A DNA stretch of 8,726 bases from Candidatus Bathyarchaeota archaeon (lineage in GTDB: Archaea > Thermoproteota > Bathyarchaeia > TCS64), in the NCBI GenBank assembly GCA_013329615.1, contig DUKA01000126.1, positions 1 through 8,726 on the forward strand, written 5' to 3'. Below are positions 1-5,653 of the stretch, in pieces; position 1 is the first letter of the stretch; every line of letters starts with the position of its first letter. Made by a program: the position numbers and the translations under genes. Under the pieces are notes generated by a model that was given only the letters and a program-made list of their open reading frames with translations, was not told where the DNA came from and made no database searches.

Positions 1-272
1 ATAACGTCCATGAGCCCGACTGGGAACTTGTCGTCGAGGCGGGGTTTGCCGTCGATCTTGATCTTGCCCTGTTTGGTGATCATTGCGGCTTCCCTGCGCG
101 TCGTGGCGTAGTTGAGCATGTCACGGAGTAGAACCGTGATTGGGATGGAGTTGCCGAAGTTGTGTGGTCCAGAGCTTGTGTTGATGGACCATACGTTCGC
201 CTTCCTGTTAATAGTCCAGAACATCGGCGCCATCTGCCTCTTCATGTGTCGAGTTGGTCCTTTTCTCCCCAT
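1..272 (-). CDS. rps4e: 30S ribosomal protein eS4 (S4e), 3' part cut off by window edge
   Basis: Small-subunit rRNA-binding protein found in archaea and eukaryotes but not bacteria. I translated it directly from the minus strand: 90 residues are visible, starting MGRKGPTRHMKRQMAPMFW, which matches the family N-terminus (MGxKGPxxHLKR-xxAPxFW). An S4-type RNA-binding segment follows (SIPITVLLRDMLNYA, then REAAMITKQGKIKIDG) and the read ends in the conserved KFPVGLMDVI. The family is usually about 240 residues, so roughly the last 60% lies outside the window. The ATG at 270-272 follows the rpl24 stop by 2 nt. A GGAGGAG Shine-Dalgarno site (complement of 278-284) sits just upstream and overlaps the end of rpl24, so translation is probably coupled. 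Position after rpl24 is the standard archaeal order. Identification is secure; only the C-terminus is unknown. Confidence 0.95.
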   Translation of the reverse strand, partial: MGRKGPTRHMKRQMAPMFWTINRKANVWSINTSSGPHNFGNSIPITVLLRDMLNYATTRREAAMITKQGKIKIDGKPRLDDKFPVGLMDV

Positions 273-274
273 TT

Positions 275-658
275 CTACTCCTCCTTCTTCTTGAAGCCCT
301 TCCTCTCGAGAATGTCTTTGCGCCTGTCGTCGTCGAGGTTGAGCTTCGTGATCATTACGTTTTCTGCGCGTACTGGGATCTGGACTGTTGAGCCATCAAG
401 GCGTGTCCTCGTGATGCCCTCGATGTAGACTTTACAGTCGTTTGTGTTTACCCTCAGTATCTTGCCCTCTGCGAGTTTTCGGTCGCCCTTTGTGATTGTT
501 ACCGTGTCGTTCTCAACGACGGTCAATGTCCTCGCCCCGTACTGCGTCTTGAGTGCTGGTGAGAGGGGCGCGGAGATGTATCGTCTCCTGAGGTGGGCGG
601 GTGCATTTTTCTGCTGCTTCCTCACCGTGGAGGGCTTTGTGTTGCCTACCTTGTTCAT
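275..658 (-). CDS. rpl24: 50S ribosomal protein uL24 (L24)
   Basis: Early-assembly large-subunit protein that binds 23S rRNA near the exit-tunnel mouth. It has 127 residues, typical of the archaeal/eukaryal L26-like form. The basic N-terminus (about 1-30, with AHLRRRYISAPLS at 21-33) is the archaeal signature that contacts rRNA. A KOW motif follows at about 47-70 (VVENDTVTITKGDR, then AEGKILRV), then the strand VYIEGITRTRLDGSTV and a Lys-rich end (KGFKKKEE). The KOW turn reads KLAEGK where KGKEGK is commoner, a mild variant. The ATG overlaps the rpl14 stop by one base (TAATG), which suggests translational coupling. Confidence 0.96.
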   Translation of the reverse strand: MNKVGNTKPSTVRKQQKNAPAHLRRRYISAPLSPALKTQYGARTLTVVENDTVTITKGDRKLAEGKILRVNTNDCKVYIEGITRTRLDGSTVQIPVRAENVMITKLNLDDDRRKDILERKGFKKKEE

Positions 659-1080
659 TAGACGACCATCCTCGCAGTTGTTCCGAGTCTCGCGAAGCGC
701 TCCACCGCCTCCTTGGCGACAGGGCCCTTTACGTCTGAGCCTCTCAGCGTGCCTTCGGGTGTCAGGATGACGGCGGCGTTATCCTCAAATTGGATCCACG
801 TGCCATCTTTCCTGAGGTATGGTTTCCTCTGGCGTACTATGACCGCGTTGAACATCTGGCGCCTCATCTCGGGCGTGCCTTCTCGGCAGCTGACCATACA
901 GAGGTCACCTACGCTGGCTACTGGGAGCCTGCGGCGGCGTCCTTTGTAACCGAAGACTTGGATGAGTCGGAGAACGCGTGCGCCACTGTTGTCTGCGCAG
1001 ACGAAGACGGAGCCTGAAGTCAGACCTCCGCTTATCTTGCGCCGTGGCGTAATCTTTCTCTTCCCTGTTCTCTTACTCAT
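658..1080 (-). CDS. rpl14: 50S ribosomal protein uL14 (L14)
   Basis: Large-subunit protein at the subunit interface, contributing to bridges with 16S rRNA and lying next to uL3 and the factor-binding region. It has 140 residues, normal for archaea (bacterial L14 is about 122; the extra is the basic N-terminus, 1-20). Visible signatures are ADNSGARVLRLIQV (29-42), the basic loop YKGRRRRLP (45-53), VGDLCMVS (57-64), VIVRQRKPYLRKDG (80-93) and FEDNAAVIL (98-106), with the archaeal GPVAKEAVERF near the C-terminus. The ATG lies 4 nt after the rps17 stop. A GAGGAGG site about 10 nt upstream lies inside the end of rps17. The stop shares a base with the rpl24 start. Confidence 0.97.
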   Translation of the reverse strand: MSKRTGKRKITPRRKISGGLTSGSVFVCADNSGARVLRLIQVFGYKGRRRRLPVASVGDLCMVSCREGTPEMRRQMFNAVIVRQRKPYLRKDGTWIQFEDNAAVILTPEGTLRGSDVKGPVAKEAVERFARLGTTARMVV

Positions 1081-1084
1081 TTAT

Positions 1085-1399
1085 TTACGCCTCCTCGGCC
1101 AGTTTTTCTACGACGCAGAAGGACTTGGTCTTGCTGAGTGGTCTGCACTCGGCAACGCGGACCCGTTCCCCTCTCTTCGCGTCTATGCATGGGGGGTTGT
1201 GTGCGGTGATGCGGCTGCTCGCTCGCGCGTAGCGCTCGTATTTCCTGTTGAATCTGGTGTAGTCGATGCGGATAACGACAGTCTTTGTCATCTTGTCGCT
1301 AACCACCACACCGTCCAATACCCGCCCCCTCACCGCTAGGGAGCCATGGAATGGGCAGTCTGGGTCACTACACTCGTTCTCGGGTCTTTTTAGGCTCAT
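1085..1399 (-). CDS. rps17: 30S ribosomal protein uS17 (S17)
   Basis: Primary 16S rRNA-binding protein of the small-subunit body. It has 104 residues from the ATG at 1397-1399. A TTG one codon upstream (1400-1402) is possible but adds only one residue, and the ATG is preferred. The N-terminus carries the archaeal motif ECSDPDCPFHG (9-19). An OB-fold follows: VRGRVLDGVVVSDKMTKTVV (23-42), YTRFNRKYERYARASSRITAHNPP (47-70) and GERVRVAECRPLSKTKSF (77-94). The Cys pair C10/C15 is usual in archaeal and eukaryal S17. It starts 15 nt after the rnp1 stop; the upstream Shine-Dalgarno site is weaker than its neighbours' (AAAGAG or GTAGGG). Confidence 0.96.
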   Translation of the reverse strand: MSLKRPENECSDPDCPFHGSLAVRGRVLDGVVVSDKMTKTVVIRIDYTRFNRKYERYARASSRITAHNPPCIDAKRGERVRVAECRPLSKTKSFCVVEKLAEEA

Positions 1400-1414
1400 C
1401 AAAACTCTTTCGCC

Positions 1415-1699
1415 CTACCAATCTTTCTTAGGCTTTTTCTTTACGCGGTCTTCTGGTCGACCGATGAGGGTCTTCCCCTCTACCTCAACCGAGGTATCGC
1501 CAAGGTTGAAAATGAACGACGCGCTCTCCTTCGCTACGGTCTTCTCCTTTTTTCCGCAGCTTATCGTAAGGGTGTTGCGTGTCTCTGCTGTGATTAATCC
1601 CTTGATTCTATTCTGACTCTTGTTGTTGGCACCGCTGATCCTCGCATCGAGCCCGATGAGCTCGTAGCGGGTTACGTTATCAGCGGTTACCGGCGTCAC
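1415..1699 (-). CDS. rnp1: RNase P protein component 1 (Rpp29/Pop4 homologue)
   Basis: Protein subunit of archaeal RNase P, which removes the 5' leader of pre-tRNA; in known archaeal enzymes it pairs with Rpp21. The 94 residues form the compact Sm-like Pop4 core. Visible family signatures are TRYELIGLDARI (10-21), GLITAETRNTLTI (34-46), FIFNL (62-66), VEVEGKTLIGRPEDR (71-85) and a Lys-rich end (VKKKPKKDW). The GTG start at 1697-1699 overlaps the rpl29 TGA by 4 nt (GTGA), with GAGGAGG (complement of 1710-1716) about 10 nt upstream. Placement between rpl29 and rps17 is the usual archaeal position. In many euryarchaea an eIF1/SUI1 gene sits between rpl29 and rnp1; here the two genes overlap directly, so it is absent. 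Confidence 0.94.
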   Translation of the reverse strand: MTPVTADNVTRYELIGLDARISGANNKSQNRIKGLITAETRNTLTISCGKKEKTVAKESASFIFNLGDTSVEVEGKTLIGRPEDRVKKKPKKDW

Positions 1700-1902
1700 T
1701 GCTTGGACGCCTCCTCGTTTATGACTGTCTCTATCTTCGCAACTGTCTTTTTGAGGGCGTTCGCCCTTCCTGGGTTCTCAACAGAGCCACCCGCTTTAAT
1801 GAGGGTTCTTATCTTGGAGAGCTCAGTCTTAATCTCCTCGAGCTTCTCCTTTCTCTTTTCGGGGGTCATTTCCCTGATCTCGTCGAGTCTTATTACCGGC
1901 AA
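1696..1902 (-). CDS. rpl29: 50S ribosomal protein uL29 (L29)
   Basis: Small helical protein by the exit-tunnel opening, next to uL23, where nascent-chain factors dock. The 68 residues form two long helices (about 7-36 and 46-64) separated by the conserved turn GGSVENPGRAN (38-48). The N-terminus PVIRLDEIREMTPEK matches the archaeal pattern (LRxxEIREMSxEE). The start is TTG (1900-1902), placed directly after the rps3 TAG with no spacer. A strong AAGGAGG site (GGAGG at the complement of 1911-1915) is 8 nt upstream, and no ATG or GTG gives a better N-terminus. The TGA overlaps the GTG of rnp1. Confidence 0.95.
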   Translation of the reverse strand: MPVIRLDEIREMTPEKRKEKLEEIKTELSKIRTLIKAGGSVENPGRANALKKTVAKIETVINEEASKQ

Positions 1903-2766
1903 CTAATTTTCCTCCTTCTTCTCCTCGTCTGGCTTCTCTTCCTCAGTCTTTACCTCTTCCTCGACCTTCTCCTCTACGGGCTGGGCCTCGGGCTCGACTG
2001 GGGCTGGGGCAGACTCTACTGCTTCCTCGGGCTTCGCCTCGACAGGTACCTCGACCGGTGCTGCGGGTTGCTCAGTTGTCTCAGCAACAGGCTCCACAGC
2101 TGGAGTTATCTCCACGTCGGGTTCGACGCCCTCGGGCATGAAGACCTCTTCCTCGGGGTACTCGATCTCCGGAAGGTCCTTGAGTGTGATTTTATCGGGG
2201 AACTTTGCGTCCGGTGGAATGATGTTTACGGTTACGCCTAGTATTCCACGCTTCTGCTTGACGTGGATCGTTGCGTGACGCAGCCACCTCTTGGAGGGTT
2301 CTCCCGCCTTTGGGATGTATCCCTCGCTTACCTTCTCGAATCGGGCCCTCGCGCTCCTAATGGGGCCCTTGAGTATGATCTCGCATCCTAGGGCGCCACT
2401 GTCCATGATCCTGCGGAGGCTCCAGAAGATGCTCCTGCGGAAGTGTACGCCACGCTCGAGGGCGTTGGCTACACGTGCCGCCATAATGTGGGGGTTGAGC
2501 TCCGGAACTTCGATCTCCACTACGGTTATCTGGGGGTTGGTCAAGCCGAGCTTGGTCTCGAGCTTCTCGGAGGCGTCCTTGATCGCTCTGCCTCTCTTAC
2601 CGATCACCCTTCCAGGTCTCATAGTGAATAGGTTGATCTGGGCGCCTAGTGGCGTCTTTGTGAGTGTGATTCCGCCGTAACCGGCTTCCTCGAACTCCTT
2701 CGAGAGGAGTTCGTCGACCGCCATGCGCTCCTTGTTATCCCGGATGATTCTCTTGACTACTGACAA
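1903..2766 (-). CDS. rps3: 30S ribosomal protein uS3 (S3) with long Pro/Glu-rich C-terminal tail
   Basis: Small-subunit head protein at the mRNA entry channel. The 287 residues divide into a folded core and a tail. The core (about 1-195) has a KH domain with the GxxG loop in RPGRVIGKRGRAIK (50-63), the archaeal YGGITLTKTPLGAQI (30-44), VANALERGVHFRRSI (99-113), and the C-terminal S3 domain with GCEIILKGPIRSARARFEKVSEGYIPKAG broken across 127-155. From about 198 to 287 the protein is a low-complexity Pro/Glu/Val tail, then Glu/Lys, with no rRNA-binding look. Archaeal S3 proteins are commonly 210-240 residues, so this is long. The start is TTG (2764-2766), 2 nt after the rpl22 stop, with GAGG about 10 nt upstream. 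The resulting N-terminus (SVVKRIIRDNKERMAVDEL) aligns with archaeal S3; the next ATG (codon 15) would cut it. Confidence 0.95.
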   Translation of the reverse strand: MSVVKRIIRDNKERMAVDELLSKEFEEAGYGGITLTKTPLGAQINLFTMRPGRVIGKRGRAIKDASEKLETKLGLTNPQITVVEIEVPELNPHIMAARVANALERGVHFRRSIFWSLRRIMDSGALGCEIILKGPIRSARARFEKVSEGYIPKAGEPSKRWLRHATIHVKQKRGILGVTVNIIPPDAKFPDKITLKDLPEIEYPEEEVFMPEGVEPDVEITPAVEPVAETTEQPAAPVEVPVEAKPEEAVESAPAPVEPEAQPVEEKVEEEVKTEEEKPDEEKKEEN

Positions 2767-2768
2767 AA

Positions 2769-3230
2769 TTACACTTCCTCAACCGCGACCTCGATGTGGG
2801 TTAGGTGCCTGAAATATGGCGATGCCCTTCCGAAGGCCCGCGGTATGAACTTCCTAATTCTGCGGCCCCTATGTGCCGCGATGTGTGTGATTTTTAAATG
2901 TTCGGTGTCCAGCCCCTTGAACTCGGCGTTCGCCTTCACCGCGTCTAGGACTCTTATGATCTCTCCAGCAGCCTTCTGCGGGTATCTACCCGAGTCGAAG
3001 CCTTGAGCCTCTGCTCTATGAGGTACCTTTCTGTTGTACCTGTGGTATGGTACTGGCTTCTTGAGCTCGACGACTTCTTGTAGAGTCTCCTTAGCTTTCT
3101 CAAGTTTCATACCTTTAATGTAATTGCAGATCTCTCTGGCAGCCTTTGGTTTTATTCTGAGATCCCTACCGCTGGCTATTGCTGTCTTGTCCGGATCTAG
3201 ACCTGTGACCGAGTATCTCCAGGATGGCAT
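2769..3230 (-). CDS. rpl22: 50S ribosomal protein uL22 (L22)
   Basis: Large-subunit protein whose beta-hairpin lines the exit-tunnel constriction together with uL4. The 153 residues match archaeal length. Signatures are the N-terminus WRYSVTGLDPDKTAIASGRDLRI broken at 4-26 (family: YSxxGLDPDKTAKAxGRDLRIS), ICNYIKGMKLEKAKETL (34-50), RKVPHRAE (67-74), GRYPQKAAGEIIRVLD (81-96) and AHRGRRIRKFIPRAFGRAS (119-137). The end of the hairpin, YFRHLTHIEVAVEE, replaces the common KNTDTVHIEV. The ATG at 3228-3230 starts what looks like a separate transcription unit: a TATA box lies about 40 nt upstream and only a GGTG in the short predicted leader could serve as Shine-Dalgarno. The stop is 2 nt before the rps3 start. 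Confidence 0.96.
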   Translation of the reverse strand: MPSWRYSVTGLDPDKTAIASGRDLRIKPKAAREICNYIKGMKLEKAKETLQEVVELKKPVPYHRYNRKVPHRAEAQGFDSGRYPQKAAGEIIRVLDAVKANAEFKGLDTEHLKITHIAAHRGRRIRKFIPRAFGRASPYFRHLTHIEVAVEEV

Positions 3231-3263
3231 ATGCGCACCGTTCGCCTTACTTGAAATCGGGAC

Positions 3264-3275
3264 TTTATATAAAAA
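3264..3275 (-). promoter_or_regulatory. TATA box for rpl22 transcription unit
   Basis: The minus strand reads TTTTTATATAAAG here, a near-ideal archaeal box A recognised by TBP. Its centre is about 39 nt before the rpl22 ATG. With the usual 25-27 nt from box centre to start, transcription would begin near 3243 and leave a leader of about 12 nt containing GGTG. This supports independent transcription of rpl22 and the genes after it. The start site is inferred, not seen. Confidence 0.6.
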
Positions 3276-3334
3276 CGTTATCTAAATTCGGGGGGGAAGC
3301 GATTAGATCGTACTATATTATAGGTGTATTCTTG

Positions 3335-3373
3335 TGAGTGGTTGTGAGGTGTTTTTTGAGTGTTTTTTTGAGT
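3335..3373. repeat. Four TGAG units in near-helical spacing
   Basis: On the plus strand TGAG occurs with its G-A-G ending at 3338, 3348, 3360 and 3372, so the spacings are 10, 12 and 12 bp. The last two units are almost identical 12-mers (a T6-7 run followed by GAGT). On the minus strand this reads as CTCA units separated by A-tracts, lying about 65-105 bp upstream of the rpl22 TATA box. It may be a protein-binding or bent-DNA element, or simple low-complexity sequence. Confidence 0.4.
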
Positions 3374-3426
3374 ATTATAGGGAAGAAGAATCGTGAATAA
3401 TATCTATGCAGTTATATTTGAAAGTT

Positions 3427-3465
3427 GAAAATGAATAAAATAAACTGAAGTAAACCTACTTCAGT
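3427..3465 (-). terminator. Hairpin plus T-rich tract across the rps19 stop codon
   Basis: The minus strand carries arm ACTGAAGTA (3465-3457), loop GGTT (3456-3453) and the perfectly complementary arm TACTTCAGT (3452-3444). The T-rich tract TTTATTTTATTCATTTTC follows at once. The rps19 TAG codon lies at the junction of first arm and loop. Archaeal RNA polymerase terminates mainly on U-tracts, with hairpins sometimes helping, so this is a plausible end for the rpl3-rps19 transcript. The perfect 9-bp pairing is read directly; termination is inferred. Confidence 0.55.
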
Positions 3466-3839
3466 GGGATGTACATCGAGCTTCTGGACGCACCGATGCC
3501 TGGCTTACCGTGGCGGACAAGCTTGTTTGTTATAACAAACTCACCCAGGTAGTGACCGAGCATCTTTTCGTTGATCCTGACCTCGACGAATTCTTGGCCG
3601 CTATGCACGAGGATAGTCTTTCCAACCATCTCTGGTAGGACGACCATGTCTCGTGCGTGGGTCTTTATGGGTTTGCCATCTTCAAGCCTTAGGCGCTCTA
3701 GTACGATCCTCTGCTCGTTGCTGAGTCCCCTGCGTAGGCTTCTCCTCATGCGGCTCGGTAGGAGGTTTATGAACTCGTCCATGGACATGGCTTTGAGCTC
3801 GTCGACGCTTCTACCCCTGTACTGGAAGTTCTTTGGCAT
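3456..3839 (-). CDS. rps19: 30S ribosomal protein uS19 (S19)
   Basis: Small-subunit head protein near the A site and the interface, forming a complex with uS13. The 127 residues include the archaeal N-terminal extension (F5-Y7-R8-G9, then VDELKAMSMDEFINLLPSR, 12-30) and the universal core: KTHARDMVVLPEMVGKTI (59-76), GQEFVEVRI (81-89), MLGHYLGEFVITNK (93-106) and HGKPGIGASRSSMYIPLK (110-127). The ATG at 3837-3839 lies 41 nt after the rpl2 stop, with a GGAG site (complement of 3849-3852) 9 nt upstream. It is the last gene before the transcription boundary: the stop codon is inside the terminator-like hairpin and rpl22 follows only 225 bp later. Confidence 0.97.
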   Translation of the reverse strand: MPKNFQYRGRSVDELKAMSMDEFINLLPSRMRRSLRRGLSNEQRIVLERLRLEDGKPIKTHARDMVVLPEMVGKTILVHSGQEFVEVRINEKMLGHYLGEFVITNKLVRHGKPGIGASRSSMYIPLK

Positions 3840-3880
3840 TCGTCTTCACTCCATCATTTCGCTTTATTTAATCGTGTTGG

Positions 3881-4615
3881 TTAGAGAGACCTCTGGCGCT
3901 TCGATCCGCCCTTGCCCGAGGTCCTCGCGGCGATGAGGCCGACCTTTGCACCCGGAGGTGACCTGCGACCGACGGTCGTGGATTTACCTGGGCGCCTGTG
4001 GCGACCACCACCGTGTGGGTGGCTCGCGGCTGTCATCTTTACGCCGTGTGCGATCGGGTAGACCTTATTGTTTGCCTTCGCAGCGTGGTGACCTTCACCG
4101 GCCTTAAGGTATGGCTTCTCGAGGCGTCCTCCGCCGGAGATTATTCCTATCGTTGCTCGGGACTCGGCTGAGAGCTGTATGCTCTTCTTTGAGGGAAGCT
4201 TCACGACGGTCTTGCCCAAGTTGTGAGCGATCACCGTCGCGTACGCGCCTGATGCGCGGACGATTCTTCCGCCGTCGCCGGGTTGTAGTTCTAGGTTGTT
4301 GACGAGTGTTCCTTCGGGTACTTTTCCGAGGGGTATGACGTTGCCCACTTCGAGTGGTGCGTCTGCGCCTATGACGATCTCCTGTTTCACGTATGTGCCT
4401 TCGGGGGCTGCTGAGTAGAATGTTTCACCATTCGCGAGTTGAATCTCGAGAAGGGGGGCTACGCGGCCGGACTCGTGGATGATGTCCTTGACGGTTCCCC
4501 GTAGAGACTCGGTAGATATTGCGGGGTATCTTGCCTGTGTTACCTTGCCTGTGTGTGCACCCTGGAACACGGGAGTCCCGCGTCCGCGTCGTTGTACCTT
4601 TATTCGTTTTCCCAT
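3881..4615 (-). CDS. rpl2: 50S ribosomal protein uL2 (L2)
   Basis: Large-subunit protein next to the peptidyl-transferase centre, needed for subunit association and catalysis. The 244 residues match the archaeal/eukaryal length (bacterial about 275). The start MGKRIKVQRRGRGTPVFQ is archaeal. An OB-fold (about 40-85) is followed by the SH3-like domain (YVKQEIVIG, then GNVIPLGKVPEGTLVNNLEL broken at 91-110, GDGGRIVRASGAYATVI). The conserved C-terminal loop is at 191-213 (GVKMTAASHPHGGG, then RHRRPGKST), ending PPGAKVGLIAARTSGKG. The residue before H199 is Ser where Asp is usual (VDHP). The ATG at 4613-4615 lies 10 nt after the rpl23 stop, with AGGTG overlapping that stop. Confidence 0.97.
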   Translation of the reverse strand: MGKRIKVQRRGRGTPVFQGAHTGKVTQARYPAISTESLRGTVKDIIHESGRVAPLLEIQLANGETFYSAAPEGTYVKQEIVIGADAPLEVGNVIPLGKVPEGTLVNNLELQPGDGGRIVRASGAYATVIAHNLGKTVVKLPSKKSIQLSAESRATIGIISGGGRLEKPYLKAGEGHHAAKANNKVYPIAHGVKMTAASHPHGGGRHRRPGKSTTVGRRSPPGAKVGLIAARTSGKGGSKRQRSL

Positions 4616-4625
4616 TCATCCACAC

Positions 4626-4886
4626 CTACAGTATTCCGAGTTTGATTGCTACCTCTGAGGCGCTGAAGCCTTCCTTGAGCTTTATGAACGCCTTTTTCTC
4701 GCCCTGTCTGTCTATGAGTGTGTTGATCTCCTTTGCCTCGACCTCGTAGAGGTCCTTTATGGCTGCGGCGATCTGGCTTTTTGTTGCTTCGCGGTGTACT
4801 ATGAAGACGAGTTTGTTCTCGTTCTCGATCATGTAGACGCTGCGCTCTGTCATTGTGGGGTACTTGATGACGTCGTGTGATTGCAT
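4626..4886 (-). CDS. rpl23: 50S ribosomal protein uL23 (L23)
   Basis: Exit-tunnel rim protein and docking site for the signal recognition particle and other nascent-chain factors. The 86 residues match archaeal L23. Signatures are HDVIKYPTMTERSVYMIE (4-21), NKLVFIVHREATKSQI (24-39), LYEVEAKEINTLI (46-58), GEKKAFIKL (62-70) and the ending ASEVAIKLGIL. I start it at the ATG 4884-4886, which has a GGGAGG Shine-Dalgarno site (complement of 4894-4899) 7 nt upstream and gives the family N-terminus. A TTG at 4899-4901 would add five residues but would bury that site. The ATG follows the rpl4 TAA by 2 nt. Confidence 0.96.
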   Translation of the reverse strand: MQSHDVIKYPTMTERSVYMIENENKLVFIVHREATKSQIAAAIKDLYEVEAKEINTLIDRQGEKKAFIKLKEGFSASEVAIKLGIL

Positions 4887-4888
4887 GT

Positions 4889-5653
4889 TTATTCCTCCCA
4901 AGTTTCGTCGAGGGCGTTGAAGGCTGACTTGGCCCAGACGACGAGCCTTCCGGCGTTTGCTCCGGGAGCGAGTAGTTCAGCGTTGAGGTTTCTGAGGACG
5001 GTTACGTCGACGCCGGGCAGGTTCTTCGCCGCGTTGCTGACACCCTTGTCCTCGTTGATTACGATGAGTGGTCCCTTGCCGATTTTCTTGCCTCTTCCCC
5101 TCATGTTGCCTCTTCCGGCGCGTGTGCCCTTGCGGTCGGCGCGCTCTACATCGGCCCAGATGCCGATCTTTGTGAAGAGGTCCTGTACTTCCTTCGTCTT
5201 CTGGACGCCTTCGAGGGCGTCGTCGAGGACGAGAGGTAGCTGGGCGACGCCTTCGATATTGTGCCCGCGTGCGGCGACTATCTCCTTGTTGGCTGTCGCT
5301 GCGATGCCGGACCTGATGGCGAGGCGGCGCTCCTTCTTGTTGATTCTCTTGACTAGGACTTTCTCTGATCGTGGGGGGGTCGCGAGGTGGCCTCCAACTG
5401 CCTGTACGGCGAAGTCGGCTTTACCACTCTGCTTGAGGCGCGGGAGTCTTGCCTGTCCGTGGCCCGTTCCCCTGCTGAGAGCAGTGTTGTGCTTTCCCGC
5501 CATCGGGTCTCTGCCCTGTGGCTGGAAGTCGTGGCTCTGCTGTGCGATGACCGCTCTCCTTATGACTTCTGGCTTCAGTGGGGTCTCGAATACCTTGGGG
5601 AGATCAATTTCGTCGATCTTTTCGTTTGCCAGGTTTAGAACTGGGACCTTCAT
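4889..5653 (-). CDS. rpl4: 50S ribosomal protein uL4 (L4)
   Basis: Large-subunit protein whose extended loop reaches the exit-tunnel constriction opposite uL22. The 254 residues are typical for archaea. The N-terminus VPVLNLANEKIDEIDLPKVF leads into the globular domain. The long loop includes GTGHGQARLPRLK (62-74), AVGGHLATPPRSEK (85-98) and INKKERRLAIRSGIAATA (104-121). A basic archaeal segment RKGTRAGRGNMRGRGKKIGKG is split across 174-194. The fold closes with GPLIVI, NLPGVDV and LLAPGANAGRLVVW. The ATG overlaps the rpl3 TGA by 4 nt (ATGA), with an AAGGAG site upstream in rpl3, so translation is probably coupled. Confidence 0.97.
   Translation of the reverse strand: MKVPVLNLANEKIDEIDLPKVFETPLKPEVIRRAVIAQQSHDFQPQGRDPMAGKHNTALSRGTGHGQARLPRLKQSGKADFAVQAVGGHLATPPRSEKVLVKRINKKERRLAIRSGIAATANKEIVAARGHNIEGVAQLPLVLDDALEGVQKTKEVQDLFTKIGIWADVERADRKGTRAGRGNMRGRGKKIGKGPLIVINEDKGVSNAAKNLPGVDVTVLRNLNAELLAPGANAGRLVVWAKSAFNALDETWEE

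Larger units (their letters stand above)
3231..3455. other. 225-bp AT-rich intergenic region between rps19 and rpl22
   Basis: This is the only sizeable non-coding stretch in the window, clearly richer in A+T than the genes on either side. On the minus strand it holds, in order, the T-rich end of a terminator-like hairpin, a purine/pyrimidine-biased stretch, four TGAG units at 10-12 bp spacing (3335-3373), a second TATA-like sequence (TATAATATAG, complement of about 3313-3322), a run of seven C (plus-strand G at 3290-3296), and a strong TATA box facing rpl22 (3264-3275). I found no ORF with ribosomal or other recognisable sequence, no tRNA, and no C/D-box pair (RTGATGA with CTGA at a normal distance). 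It reads as a transcription boundary. Confidence 0.75.

Noticed and set aside
3290..3296. Run of seven G as a frameshift or sequencing-error signal
   Set aside because: It lies in non-coding sequence between two intact genes, so no reading frame is affected.
3231..3455. Possible C/D-box RNA, tRNA or small gene in the intergenic gap
   Set aside because: There is no RTGATGA box paired with CTGA at a usable distance, no cloverleaf, and no convincing ORF on either strand.
4887..4901. TTG start of rpl23 at 4901 (five extra residues)
   Set aside because: The ATG at 4886 has a GGGAGG site 7 nt upstream and gives the family N-terminus; the TTG start would include that site in the coding sequence.
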